A DNA stretch of 64,000 nt, from the NCBI GenBank assembly GCA_027014605.1, contig JALWDJ010000094.1, forward strand, positions 1 to 64,000. Direction: 5' to 3'. The notes under the pieces were generated by a model. That model saw only the letters and a program-made list of their open reading frames with translations. It was not told the DNA's origin and did not search any database. Each line of letters opens with the position of its first letter. Within the stretch, counting starts at the first letter, position 1. Shown piece after piece: positions 8,035 through 16,182 of the stretch. The stretch is from Campylobacteraceae bacterium (lineage in GTDB: Bacteria; Campylobacterota; Campylobacteria; Campylobacterales; Sulfurovaceae). Position numbers and translations under genes: made by a program.

Positions 8035-8508
8035 ATGGTGAGATTAGTTAAAGCAAAACTTTCAGATATTGATAATATGCAAAAATTAGTCTCTAAAGAG
8101 ATTGAAGAGGGGATTATTTTAGCAAGAAGCAAAGATGAGGTTGCTACTAATATTCGCTCTTATGTTATAGCAAAAGATAAGGATAGGATAGTTGGTTATA
8201 CAGCACTACATATTCACTCAACTCGTCTAGCAGAGATTAGAAGTCTTATTGTAAGTAGTGCATATAGAGGACAGAATATTGGAAAAAAATTAGTAGAGTT
8301 TGCATTAAATGAGGCTAAAGATATAGGAGTAGAAAAAGAGGTTCTAGTTTTAACTTATTTGACCGATTTTTTTAAGAAATTAAATTTTATAGAGATACCA
8401 AAAGATACAATTCCAGAACATAAAATTTGGGCTGATTGTATTAAATGTATCCATTTTCCAATATGTAATGAGGTCTCTTTAGTATATAAAATAGGTGGTA
8501 AGTCATAA
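8035..8508 (+). CDS. GNAT acetyltransferase, short ArgA-like (putative N-acetylglutamate synthase)
   Basis: A 157-residue GNAT-fold enzyme. The acetyl-CoA loop is RGQNIGKK (78-85), preceded by the EIRSLIVSSAYRG strand. The C-terminal block DFFKKLNFIEI followed by IWADC-x2-C-x5-C (C135, C138, C144) is typical of the short single-domain N-acetylglutamate synthases found in organisms lacking classical ArgA. That would place it in the first step of arginine synthesis. The reaction is inferred from this motif; other small-amine acetylation is possible. Stop and next ATG overlap (TAATG) with the MreD-like gene. Confidence 0.65.
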   Translation: MVRLVKAKLSDIDNMQKLVSKEIEEGIILARSKDEVATNIRSYVIAKDKDRIVGYTALHIHSTRLAEIRSLIVSSAYRGQNIGKKLVEFALNEAKDIGVEKEVLVLTYLTDFFKKLNFIEIPKDTIPEHKIWADCIKCIHFPICNEVSLVYKIGGKS

Positions 8509-8966
8509 TGGATTATAGAGATAATAAAAAAAACCAAAAAATTTTAGAGTGGATATTTATAGCATTTTCTGTAATGGTATATCCAATGTTAAAATCTATG
8601 TATCCTATATTACCTCCTCTATTTGGTATTGCTGGGTTAGTTATTATATATAATATAAATAAAAATGTAATCTATACAATATCTACAATGTTTTATCTAA
8701 TTCATTTAGATTTAAATTTAGGTCTTCCCTTTATGTTATCTATATTTTCTATATTAATAATTAATACTTTTATATATCCATCTCTAAAACTACTTATAAG
8801 ATGTAAAGTCTGTTTATCAGTAATATTAATCATATTAATAGATATGTTTTATTATATAAATCTATTTATATATGATTTAGTTTTAGATGCCTCTACTATT
8901 ATAGTTGATTCAATGTTATCATTTTATATATTTATTGATATTATTATAGGAATGTTATTATGGTAA
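8508..8966 (+). CDS. MreD-like membrane protein
   Basis: A 152-residue polytopic membrane protein with about five hydrophobic helices and very few charged residues beyond the first 12. Sequence recognition alone is weak. The size, topology and position directly upstream of and overlapping mrdA (PBP2) by 7 bases argue for an MreD-type partner of the elongation machinery. MreD recruits or stabilises PBP2/RodA in rod-shaped cells. No MreB or MreC lies in the window. It is tightly spaced with the acetyltransferase and presumably in the same transcript. Confidence 0.5.
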   Translation: MDYRDNKKNQKILEWIFIAFSVMVYPMLKSMYPILPPLFGIAGLVIIYNINKNVIYTISTMFYLIHLDLNLGLPFMLSIFSILIINTFIYPSLKLLIRCKVCLSVILIILIDMFYYINLFIYDLVLDASTIIVDSMLSFYIFIDIIIGMLLW

Positions 8967-10780
8967 GATTTGGAATAGTTATTACAGTTTTTGTACTATT
9001 TTGGATTATGTTAATTACTAGAATTTATCAAATTAGTATTAAATCTAATCTGTATTATGAAGGATTAGCTAAAAATAATATAGAGAGAAAATATTTTATA
9101 AAACCTGTTAGAGGAGAGATATTAGATAGAAATAAAAAACTTTTGGCTGTTAATAAGATAGGTTTCTCTATTAAAATTGCTCCACATTTAAAACTTAATA
9201 GTAAAGAGCTTAATCAGACTATAGATAGTATTATAGAGGAGTTTCCAGATTATAATAGAACTAAATTATTAAAAAGATATAAAAAAAAGAACTCATATTA
9301 TAATCATAGATTTATTAAAATAATTGATTTTATCTCTTATGAGGATATGATAGGAGCATATCCAAAATTGACTATTAATAAATTAATTAAAATAGATTCT
9401 GAAACAGAGAGATATTATCCTGCTGGAAGTATGGCTACACATATAGTAGGATATGTCGGTAGGTCAAATAAAAGAGATAATAGTAAAGATAATGTAGTTG
9501 ATAAAGTAGGAGTTGTTGGTAAAACGGGTTTAGAGAGACAATATAATAGGATTCTTGAGGGGGAGTTAGGTTATAGGACTGTAAAGGTTAGTGCAACAAA
9601 TAAAGTAGTTGCAGAGCTTGAGAAAAAGAAACCTATTGAAGACCAAAATTTAATACTTAATGTAGATTTAGATTTACAAAAAAAGATAAATGAGTTATTT
9701 GCAGGACAGGCAGGAGTAGCTATTGTTATGAATGTAAATGGAGATGTATTGGCTGCTGTTAGTTATCCCTCTTATGACCCAAATCTATTTGTTGGAGGTA
9801 TCTCTTCAAAAAAATGGAGAGCTCTTATAGATGACCTTAATCACCCTTTTACAAATAAGATTGTATCTGGATTATATCCGCCAGGTTCTAGTATTAAGAT
9901 GGGAATGGCATTAGCATATTCAAAATCAGGAAAGGGGGCATTAGATAAGGCAGAATATTGTAAGGGATATATTAAAATAGGTAAAAATAAACATAAGTTT
10001 AGATGTTGGTCCAAATGGGGACATGGAACGGTAAATTTAAGAAAAGCAATTAGAGAGAGTTGTGATGTCTATTTTTATAATAAGAGTCTTCAAGTTGGTA
10101 TTAATGATATGTCAAAATACCTAAATGAGTTTGGATTAGGTGTTAAAACTGGGATAGATTTACCAAGAGAGAGGTCAGGAGTCATTCCAAACAAAGAGTG
10201 GAAGATGAGAACATATAAACAGCCATGGTATCTAGGTGAAACTATAATTGCTTCTATTGGACAAGGATATGATTTGGTTACACCTATACAGGTTGCTAGA
10301 TATACAGCATTTTTAGCAACTAAGAAACTTCCTACACCTCACTTAGCACATATTGTAGCAGGTAAGATTGTTAAACCTGAATATAAAGAGATAGATGTAA
10401 ATTGGCATCATTTAGATTTAATTCGTAAAGGTATGTATGATGTATGTAACTCTCCAAGGGGTACTGCTAGAAGATTTATGTCACATCTTCCAATAGTTGT
10501 AGCTGGTAAGACAGGGACTTCTCAAGTTATATCCATTCCACAACGAGAGAAGAGAAGAATGAAAGAGTCTGAGATGGAGTATTATAGTCGGTCTCATGCA
10601 TGGTTAACAACCTATGCACCTTTTCATAATCCTAAATATGTAGTAACTGTATTAGTTGAACATGGGGGACATGGAGGTAGTGCCTCTGCACCAATTGCTG
10701 CTGCTATATATAGATGGATGTATAAAAAGGGTTATTTTAAAGATAAAGATGAGAAGGTATCTTCATCTAAATCTAAATAG
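8960..10780 (+). CDS. mrdA: Penicillin-binding protein 2
   Basis: A 606-residue class B PBP, the transpeptidase of side-wall elongation. A single N-terminal transmembrane helix (about residues 4-24) precedes the pedestal domain (RGEILDRN at 51-58). The transpeptidase domain has the catalytic SSIK (S310, K313), SCD (367-369) in place of SxN, and KTGT (517-520). The start overlaps the MreD-like gene by 7 bases. All active-site motifs are intact. The C-terminal tail is short, lysine/serine-rich and poorly conserved. Confidence 0.95.
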   Translation: MVRFGIVITVFVLFWIMLITRIYQISIKSNLYYEGLAKNNIERKYFIKPVRGEILDRNKKLLAVNKIGFSIKIAPHLKLNSKELNQTIDSIIEEFPDYNRTKLLKRYKKKNSYYNHRFIKIIDFISYEDMIGAYPKLTINKLIKIDSETERYYPAGSMATHIVGYVGRSNKRDNSKDNVVDKVGVVGKTGLERQYNRILEGELGYRTVKVSATNKVVAELEKKKPIEDQNLILNVDLDLQKKINELFAGQAGVAIVMNVNGDVLAAVSYPSYDPNLFVGGISSKKWRALIDDLNHPFTNKIVSGLYPPGSSIKMGMALAYSKSGKGALDKAEYCKGYIKIGKNKHKFRCWSKWGHGTVNLRKAIRESCDVYFYNKSLQVGINDMSKYLNEFGLGVKTGIDLPRERSGVIPNKEWKMRTYKQPWYLGETIIASIGQGYDLVTPIQVARYTAFLATKKLPTPHLAHIVAGKIVKPEYKEIDVNWHHLDLIRKGMYDVCNSPRGTARRFMSHLPIVVAGKTGTSQVISIPQREKRRMKESEMEYYSRSHAWLTTYAPFHNPKYVVTVLVEHGGHGGSASAPIAAAIYRWMYKKGYFKDKDEKVSSSKSK

Positions 10781-10857
10781 TTTAATAATTTTTACTTAAA
10801 AAAATATTAATTTTAATAAAAAATATTATTTTTAATACTTTTTTTAATACAATATTG

Positions 10858-10863
10858 TATAAT
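10858..10863 (+). promoter_or_regulatory. -10 box immediately before the SPOR-protein ATG (possible leaderless transcript)
   Basis: TATAAT, preceded by TTG, ends only 6 bases before the ATG at 10870, and no Shine-Dalgarno sequence precedes that ATG. A start point at the usual distance would fall on or next to the A of the ATG, giving a leaderless mRNA. Confidence 0.4.
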
Positions 10864-10869
10864 TTTAAA

Positions 10870-11832
10870 ATGAGAAGAATTATACTACTAATTATAATGA
10901 CCATTGGATTTATTAATGCTATTGAGTACAAAATAGTACATGTACAAAAAGGGGGTAGAGTTAATGTTAGAGAAGTTCCTATTATAAACTCTATTACTAA
11001 AGTGGGAACAATTCCATATTATGCTGTTGGTATCAAAATAAGGGATTGTAAATATGGTAGTGATGGTAAAGAGTGGTGTTATATATCCTATCCAATGGGT
11101 GCAAAACATCTTGATGGTTGGATTAGAAAATATTATCTTGCACCAATGGGTAGTGATTTTACATCAAATATATATATTAAGAGTTTTTTACAGAACTTCT
11201 ATAAATCTGATGAGGAGAATTTTTTAGATAAATTAAAAGTATTTTATCGTACTCCAATGCAACAATATTTCTATAGAAGAAATGTAAATCTTATACAACT
11301 TAGAACTGCAAAGGTAAATTTTTATAAAAAATGGCCAATTAGACACTATACTCTATTGAGCTTTAAGATTTTAGTAAAAAGAGTTAACTATATTGATGTT
11401 AAAACAGTTGTTAGATGGAGATTAAAAAATCAATATGAGAGTAGCTCAGGAATAGATATTCAAAAAGTAAGATTAATCCCAACAAATGGTGAATTTAAGG
11501 TACTTGCTATTAAAAACCTTCAACATCTAGTTGATACAGATGAAAATATAGCTGATGATGTTAATAACACTCTATTAGTACCTTCAGATATTAATAGAAG
11601 TATTAAACAATTTTACATAAAAGTTGGTAGTTTTTTCTCTACTCCAAATAAGCAATATCTTGAAAAGATTTCACAAAATGGATTTAATTATATTATAAAA
11701 GAGGTTACTCAAGATGGGGCTATAATTAAGAGAGTATATATAGGTCCATATAGTACAGCTAAAGAGGTAGAGGATAATTTAAAAATTGTTAGAGAGAAGA
11801 TTAATTCAAACGCTTATATCCAAAGCTTTTAA
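10870..11832 (+). CDS. Exported SH3b and SPOR domain protein
   Basis: About 320 residues. An N-terminal signal peptide (MRRIILLIIMTIGFINA) is followed by a bacterial SH3-like domain (roughly 20-90: VNVREVP, GTIPYYAVG, WCYISYP). A middle alpha+beta region (about 100-215) resembles NTF2-like folds but was not recognised. The C-terminal SPOR domain (about 238-320) contains FYIKVGSFFS and RVYIGPYST. SPOR domains bind denuded peptidoglycan at division sites, so the protein likely acts in the periplasm on cell-wall remodelling. The frame can be opened at a TTG at 10855, but the ATG at 10870 gives a proper signal peptide. It follows mrdA with its own promoter. Confidence 0.7.
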   Translation: MRRIILLIIMTIGFINAIEYKIVHVQKGGRVNVREVPIINSITKVGTIPYYAVGIKIRDCKYGSDGKEWCYISYPMGAKHLDGWIRKYYLAPMGSDFTSNIYIKSFLQNFYKSDEENFLDKLKVFYRTPMQQYFYRRNVNLIQLRTAKVNFYKKWPIRHYTLLSFKILVKRVNYIDVKTVVRWRLKNQYESSSGIDIQKVRLIPTNGEFKVLAIKNLQHLVDTDENIADDVNNTLLVPSDINRSIKQFYIKVGSFFSTPNKQYLEKISQNGFNYIIKEVTQDGAIIKRVYIGPYSTAKEVEDNLKIVREKINSNAYIQSF

Positions 11833-11908
11833 TAAAAACTTTTAATTAATCGTAGGTTTTTTAGAAACTTATGATAAAATTAAATGAAAAATATTAAAAG
11901 GATTTAGG

Positions 11909-11992
11909 TTGTTAAAAAAGATATTTGGTTTTCTTTTTATTCTTCTATCATCAGGCATTTCAGTTTGGTATCCTTTGCTTAAACTCTTTTAG
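11909..11992 (+). CDS. Predicted 27-residue membrane microprotein (TTG start)
   Basis: A short frame starting at TTG 11909 encodes about 27 residues: a basic LKKIFG opening, one hydrophobic helix (FLFILLSSGISVW) and a short end YPLLKLF. AAAAGGATTTAGG lies directly upstream as a ribosome-binding site. Its stop (TAG 11990-11992) overlaps the AGGAG ribosome-binding site of xpaC, a coupling expected of a genuine operon member. No homologue is recognised. The reading rests on translation signals and hydrophobicity alone; the stretch could instead be a leader. Confidence 0.5.
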   Translation: MLKKIFGFLFILLSSGISVWYPLLKLF

Positions 11993-12000
11993 GAGATTTT

Positions 12001-12831
12001 ATGTCAAAAGCAAAACGATACAATCCCGATTTTAAAAAGGATAAATCTTTTCTTAAAAAAGGAATTTTTCTATATATATTTTTAATTCCACTATTTATAG
12101 CTATTACGATATCTCTATTAATGCTAAAGGTAAAATATTTTATAGCCAATATAATTGCATTTGGACTATTTTTTGCAACAGCAAAAGCAAACTCTATAGG
12201 TTTAGCTCAAGAGTTGGAGTATTACACCAAAACACTTACAAAAGCTCCTAAAATACCATATAAACTAATAGCAGGAGTTCTACTCGGTATATCTACATTT
12301 TTTAGTGCATCTATTGCAGGTTATCAAAACATATTTATTGGTATCTTTTTGGGAGTTATAGCCTCTATAGGATATTTTCTATATTATGGATTTGACCCAA
12401 GAGCAGATAAGCTTACAAATATTGGTGATATTTCAGCAGAGTTTGTCTTAGAGACATTAGCCAAGGCTAGAGGCAAATTAAAGAGTATTGAAGAGGATAT
12501 GACTCATATTAAAGATACAAAACTCACCTCTCAACTAAGAGTTGCTATCAATAAGGCTTATGAGATATTGAAAAATATAGAAGATGACCCAAAAGATGTA
12601 AGGGTTGCTAGAAAATTTATTATTGTATATATAGATGGTATTAAAAAAGTTACACAATCATATATAGAGTTAGATGAAAAAGATATAACATATGAGACAA
12701 AAGAGAAGTTATATAATCTATTATCCGATGTAGAAGATAGATTTGAAAAAGAGATATTAAGATTAAAAAGAAATAATCAATTTGACCTTGATGTAAATAT
12801 TGATGTACTTCAAGAGCAGATTAAAAATTAA
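12001..12831 (+). CDS. XpaC-family membrane protein (5-bromo-4-chloroindolyl phosphate hydrolysis family)
   Basis: A 276-residue protein with an N-terminal membrane half holding about four helices in two pairs (residues 22-60 and 85-130). A soluble, helical C-terminal half follows, with the family-like segment VLETLAKARGKLKSIEEDM and repeated helical charge patterns. XpaC proteins are regularly encoded next to TelA; their biochemical role is not established and the family name reflects a historical phenotype. It begins after AGGAG and lies 15 bases upstream of telA. Probably part of a membrane-integrity response with the following genes. Confidence 0.75.
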   Translation: MSKAKRYNPDFKKDKSFLKKGIFLYIFLIPLFIAITISLLMLKVKYFIANIIAFGLFFATAKANSIGLAQELEYYTKTLTKAPKIPYKLIAGVLLGISTFFSASIAGYQNIFIGIFLGVIASIGYFLYYGFDPRADKLTNIGDISAEFVLETLAKARGKLKSIEEDMTHIKDTKLTSQLRVAINKAYEILKNIEDDPKDVRVARKFIIVYIDGIKKVTQSYIELDEKDITYETKEKLYNLLSDVEDRFEKEILRLKRNNQFDLDVNIDVLQEQIKN

Positions 12832-12846
12832 TATAAGGATAGATAA

Positions 12847-13989
12847 ATGGAGACAAAAAGTAAAGAGATTATAGAGGCAACTATTGAGGCTAAAAGTGAA
12901 AATCTACCTGCTGTTATGCCAGAAGAGCAGAGTAAATTAGAAAAAGCATTAAGTGAATTGGATTTTAATAATAGAACATCTATTATCTATTTTGGTGCAT
13001 CTGTTCAAGAGGAGCTTGATGATATATCAAATCGTATGATAGATGGGGTTAAAAATAAAGATACAGGTGCAGTTGGAGCTGTTTTAAATGAGATGGTAGC
13101 TTCTATTAAAGGTTTTAATATAGAGGAGTTAAATCCAAATAAAAAACTGCCTTGGTATAAAAGTCTATTTGGTGGAACTAAGCCTTTAGTTAAATTTATG
13201 CAAGGGTATGAAGAGGTTAGGGACCAGATAGATGAGATTTCAAATAGCCTAGAGGGACATAAATCTCAACTTATGAGAGATGTAAAATCATTAGATAAAC
13301 TCTATGAGGCAAATTTAGACTATTTTAGAAATTTAGAGATATATATACAAGCAGGAGAGATAAAACTAAAAGAGTTAAATGAGAAAATTCTCCCAGAGTA
13401 TGAGGCTAAAGCTAAGAGTGGGGATATGATGACAATACAGGATTTAAAAGAGATGAGAGGTTTTAGAGATGATTTAGAGAGAAGAGTACACGATTTAAGG
13501 CTATCAAGACAGGTTGCAATGCAGTCTCTTCCTAGTATTAGACTTATTCAAGAGAATGATAAATCTTTAATAAATAAGATTACATCAACCATTGTAAATA
13601 CTGTTCCACTCTGGAGAAATCAATTAGCTCAAACTGTTACCATTTTTAGAAGTCATGAGTCAGCAAAAGCTCTTAAAAATGCAAATGATTTAACAAATGA
13701 GCTATTAGAGAAGAATGCAGAGGGGTTGAGAGAGGCGAATAAGGAGATTAGAACTCAAATGGAGAGAGGTCTTTTTGATATTGAGAGTATTAAGAAAGCA
13801 AATCAGACTCTAATAGATACATTAAATGATTCACTAAGAATTGCAGATGAGGGTAGAGAAGCAAGAGTTAAAGCGCTTAATGAGCTACACAAAACAGAGC
13901 AGGAGCTAAAAGATGCTCTACTTGCTACAAAAGCAAAAATGGAGACCTCATCAGATAAATTAGTAGAAGATTTAAATAAGAAGGGGTAG
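12847..13989 (+). CDS. TelA-family (toxic anion resistance) protein
   Basis: A 380-residue, mostly helical, soluble protein of the TelA/KlaA family (PF05816). The recognisable region includes the FGASVQEELDDISNRM helix near residues 48-63 and LPWYKSLFGGTKPLVKF near 102-118. QVAMQSLPSIRLIQENDKSL and VNTVPLWRNQLA follow in the second half. Family members are linked to tellurite, colicin and antibiotic tolerance and occur with XpaC. The C-terminal 80 residues are strongly coiled-coil. Three bases separate it from the SPFH gene. Real ligand unknown. Confidence 0.85.
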   Translation: METKSKEIIEATIEAKSENLPAVMPEEQSKLEKALSELDFNNRTSIIYFGASVQEELDDISNRMIDGVKNKDTGAVGAVLNEMVASIKGFNIEELNPNKKLPWYKSLFGGTKPLVKFMQGYEEVRDQIDEISNSLEGHKSQLMRDVKSLDKLYEANLDYFRNLEIYIQAGEIKLKELNEKILPEYEAKAKSGDMMTIQDLKEMRGFRDDLERRVHDLRLSRQVAMQSLPSIRLIQENDKSLINKITSTIVNTVPLWRNQLAQTVTIFRSHESAKALKNANDLTNELLEKNAEGLREANKEIRTQMERGLFDIESIKKANQTLIDTLNDSLRIADEGREARVKALNELHKTEQELKDALLATKAKMETSSDKLVEDLNKKG

Positions 13990-13992
13990 TAG

Positions 13993-15069
13993 ATGGGACT
14001 TTTTGATTGGATAGGTGGGCAGTTTATAGATGTTATTGAATGGCTTGATGATAGTCATGATACTATGGTATATAGATTTCCAAGGCATGGAAATGAGATA
14101 AAATATGGAGCAAAACTTATAGTTAGAGAGTCACAAGTAGCTGTTTTTGTAAATGAGGGAGTAGTTGCAGATGTATTACAACCTGGAATTTATGAGTTAG
14201 AGACTAAAAATTTACCAATCTTAACTTCACTGAAACATTGGGACCATGGATTTAACTCTCCATTTAAGGCTGAAGTATATTTTTTTAATACAAAAAGATT
14301 TCCAAATCTAAAATGGGGAACAAAAAATCCAATTATGGTAAGAGACCCAGAGTTCTATATGGTAAGGCTTCGAGCTTTTGGAACTTATGAGATACGCATA
14401 ATAGACCCTAAAAAGTTTATGGTAGAGATAGTTGGAACTGATGGACACTTTACAGTTGATGAGATAGATGAGCAGTTAAAAAATCTAATACTCTCTAAAT
14501 TTACAAGAGTATTAGGTGAGAGCAAAATACCAATTTTAGATTTAGCCTCTAATTATGAGAAGTTTAGTAAATATATTACTAAAAATATTGCTCCATATTT
14601 TAAAGAGTATGGATTAGAACTTACAAAAGTTATTGTAGAGAATATCTCTCTTCCTGAAAATGTAGAAAAAGCACTAGATAAAAGAACAAGTAGAGAGGTG
14701 ACAGGAAATCTTGATGATAATCTAAAATATCAAGCAGGTGAAGCCTTAGCTAACTCTAAAGGTGGAGGTACTATTGGTGATATAATGGGGGCAGGAATTG
14801 GTTTTTCTATGGGACAAGAGATGTTTGCCAATAGAGACAAAGAGAAAGATACTCCTCCACCACTCCCATCAAGAGATACAAAAATGTATCATATTGCTGT
14901 TGATAATCTCTCACAAGGTCCTTATGATGTACGAACTATTCAACAGTTTATTGATAAAGGAGATATTAAAAGAGATACTTTAGTATGGACAAAAGGTATG
15001 AAAAATTGGGAGAGTGCAGGTGAAGTATTATCTGAACTCTTTGAAAATACACCTCCACCACTTCCATAA
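13993..15069 (+). CDS. SPFH-domain protein with C-terminal GYF_2 domain (YdjI-like)
   Basis: A 358-residue protein. An N-terminal SPFH/virion-core-like domain covers about 25-235 (for example LIVRESQVAVFVNEGVVADV and LILSKFTRVLGESKIPILDL). A glycine-rich linker follows (about 255-275), then a GYF_2 domain (298-345; YHIAVDNLSQGPYD, VWTKGMKNW). Two identical PPPLP motifs flank the GYF_2 domain, at 288-292 and as the final residues 354-358. YdjI in Bacillus is a related SPFH protein of the PspA membrane-stress network. No transmembrane helix is evident, so membrane contact would be peripheral or through partners. Operon with TelA and the zinc-ribbon gene. Confidence 0.8.
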   Translation: MGLFDWIGGQFIDVIEWLDDSHDTMVYRFPRHGNEIKYGAKLIVRESQVAVFVNEGVVADVLQPGIYELETKNLPILTSLKHWDHGFNSPFKAEVYFFNTKRFPNLKWGTKNPIMVRDPEFYMVRLRAFGTYEIRIIDPKKFMVEIVGTDGHFTVDEIDEQLKNLILSKFTRVLGESKIPILDLASNYEKFSKYITKNIAPYFKEYGLELTKVIVENISLPENVEKALDKRTSREVTGNLDDNLKYQAGEALANSKGGGTIGDIMGAGIGFSMGQEMFANRDKEKDTPPPLPSRDTKMYHIAVDNLSQGPYDVRTIQQFIDKGDIKRDTLVWTKGMKNWESAGEVLSELFENTPPPLP

Positions 15070-15080
15070 ATTGGAGTGCC

Positions 15081-16166
15081 ATGAAGTTTAAACCAAAAAA
15101 TTTTATATGTAAAAATTGTGGTGGGGTTTTAAGATATGATGTTTTATCTCATGAGTTAAAGTGTGATTTTTGTGGTTCTATTGAGAAAATAGAGAAATCA
15201 AATAAGCCAATAGAAGAGTATGATTTTAAAGAGGGTTTAGCAAAATTTTCTAAAAATAGAGTTGTGGATAATAGAGAGATTACATGTAATAAGTGTGGTG
15301 CTACATTTAAGTTAGACTCTTATGAGTTAAGCTCTCTTTGCCCATATTGTAAAACTCCTATTATTACAGATTTAACAAAAGATATACAACCAAAATCTCT
15401 AATCCCATTTGAAATAACGGAAAAAGAGGCACAAGAGAGATTTAAAAAGTGGATTGGCTCATTATGGTTCGCTCCAAATCAGTTAAAAGATTTTGTTGAT
15501 GGAAACAAAAAACTAATTGGATATTATCTTCCATATTGGACATTTGATAGTAATACAAGAACAAAATATAGTGGAGAGAGAGGAGATATATATTTTGTAA
15601 CAGTTAAAAGAGTAGTTGAGATAAATGGTGAAGATGTGGAGATAGAGGAAGAAGAGCCTAGAATTATGTGGACTCCTGTTAGTGGTGAAGTTTATCATAG
15701 TTTTGATGATGTGACAGTTGGTGCTTCTAAAACAATATCTCATAGTCTATTAGATAGATTAGCCCCCTGGAATACAAAAGAGTTAATCCCTTTTAATGAG
15801 AAGTATCTATCTGGATTTGTATCTGAAGAATATACGATAGATTTAAATGAGGGTTTTAGATATGCAAAAGAGCAGATGAAGAGAGTTATTATAGGAGATA
15901 TTAAACGAGATATTGGAGGAGACCAACAGCAGATAGATTATATGCATACAGAGTATAGTGATACGACATATAAAGATACACTATTTCCAATATATTCAGC
16001 AGAGTTTAAATGGCAAGGAAAACTATATGACTATCTTATAAATGGACAGAGTGGAAAGGTTGTAGGAGAGAGACCATATAGCGTTGTTAAGATAACTATA
16101 GCTATTATCTCAACTATTACTATCTTGGTTATTATATATTATATATATGGGCGTTATCACCATTAG
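15081..16166 (+). CDS. Zinc-ribbon protein with C-terminal membrane anchor (YdjG-like)
   Basis: A 361-residue protein with two tandem zinc ribbons: C10-x2-C13 with C28-x2-C31, and C69-x2-C72 with C87-x2-C90. A beta-rich body follows (about 110-320), including YYLPYWTFDS and LFPIYSAEFKW. A single C-terminal transmembrane helix (about 335-356) leaves the bulk on one side of the membrane, probably cytoplasmic. The architecture is like the YdjG partner of SPFH protein YdjI. Fifth and last gene of the microprotein-xpaC-telA-SPFH run, ending inside a convergent terminator hairpin. Confidence 0.75.
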   Translation: MKFKPKNFICKNCGGVLRYDVLSHELKCDFCGSIEKIEKSNKPIEEYDFKEGLAKFSKNRVVDNREITCNKCGATFKLDSYELSSLCPYCKTPIITDLTKDIQPKSLIPFEITEKEAQERFKKWIGSLWFAPNQLKDFVDGNKKLIGYYLPYWTFDSNTRTKYSGERGDIYFVTVKRVVEINGEDVEIEEEEPRIMWTPVSGEVYHSFDDVTVGASKTISHSLLDRLAPWNTKELIPFNEKYLSGFVSEEYTIDLNEGFRYAKEQMKRVIIGDIKRDIGGDQQQIDYMHTEYSDTTYKDTLFPIYSAEFKWQGKLYDYLINGQSGKVVGERPYSVVKITIAIISTITILVIIYYIYGRYHH

Positions 16167-16179
16167 GTAATGGTGATAA
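16154..16179. terminator. Bidirectional terminator between the SPFH/zinc-ribbon operon and the WD40-caspase gene
   Basis: A perfect 12-bp inverted repeat TTATCACCATTA / TAATGGTGATAA with a 2-base centre. It contains the stop codon of the zinc-ribbon gene and ends just before the stop of the opposite gene. A T-rich stretch follows on the plus strand. Placed to serve both convergent genes. Confidence 0.7.
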
Positions 16180-16182
16180 TTA

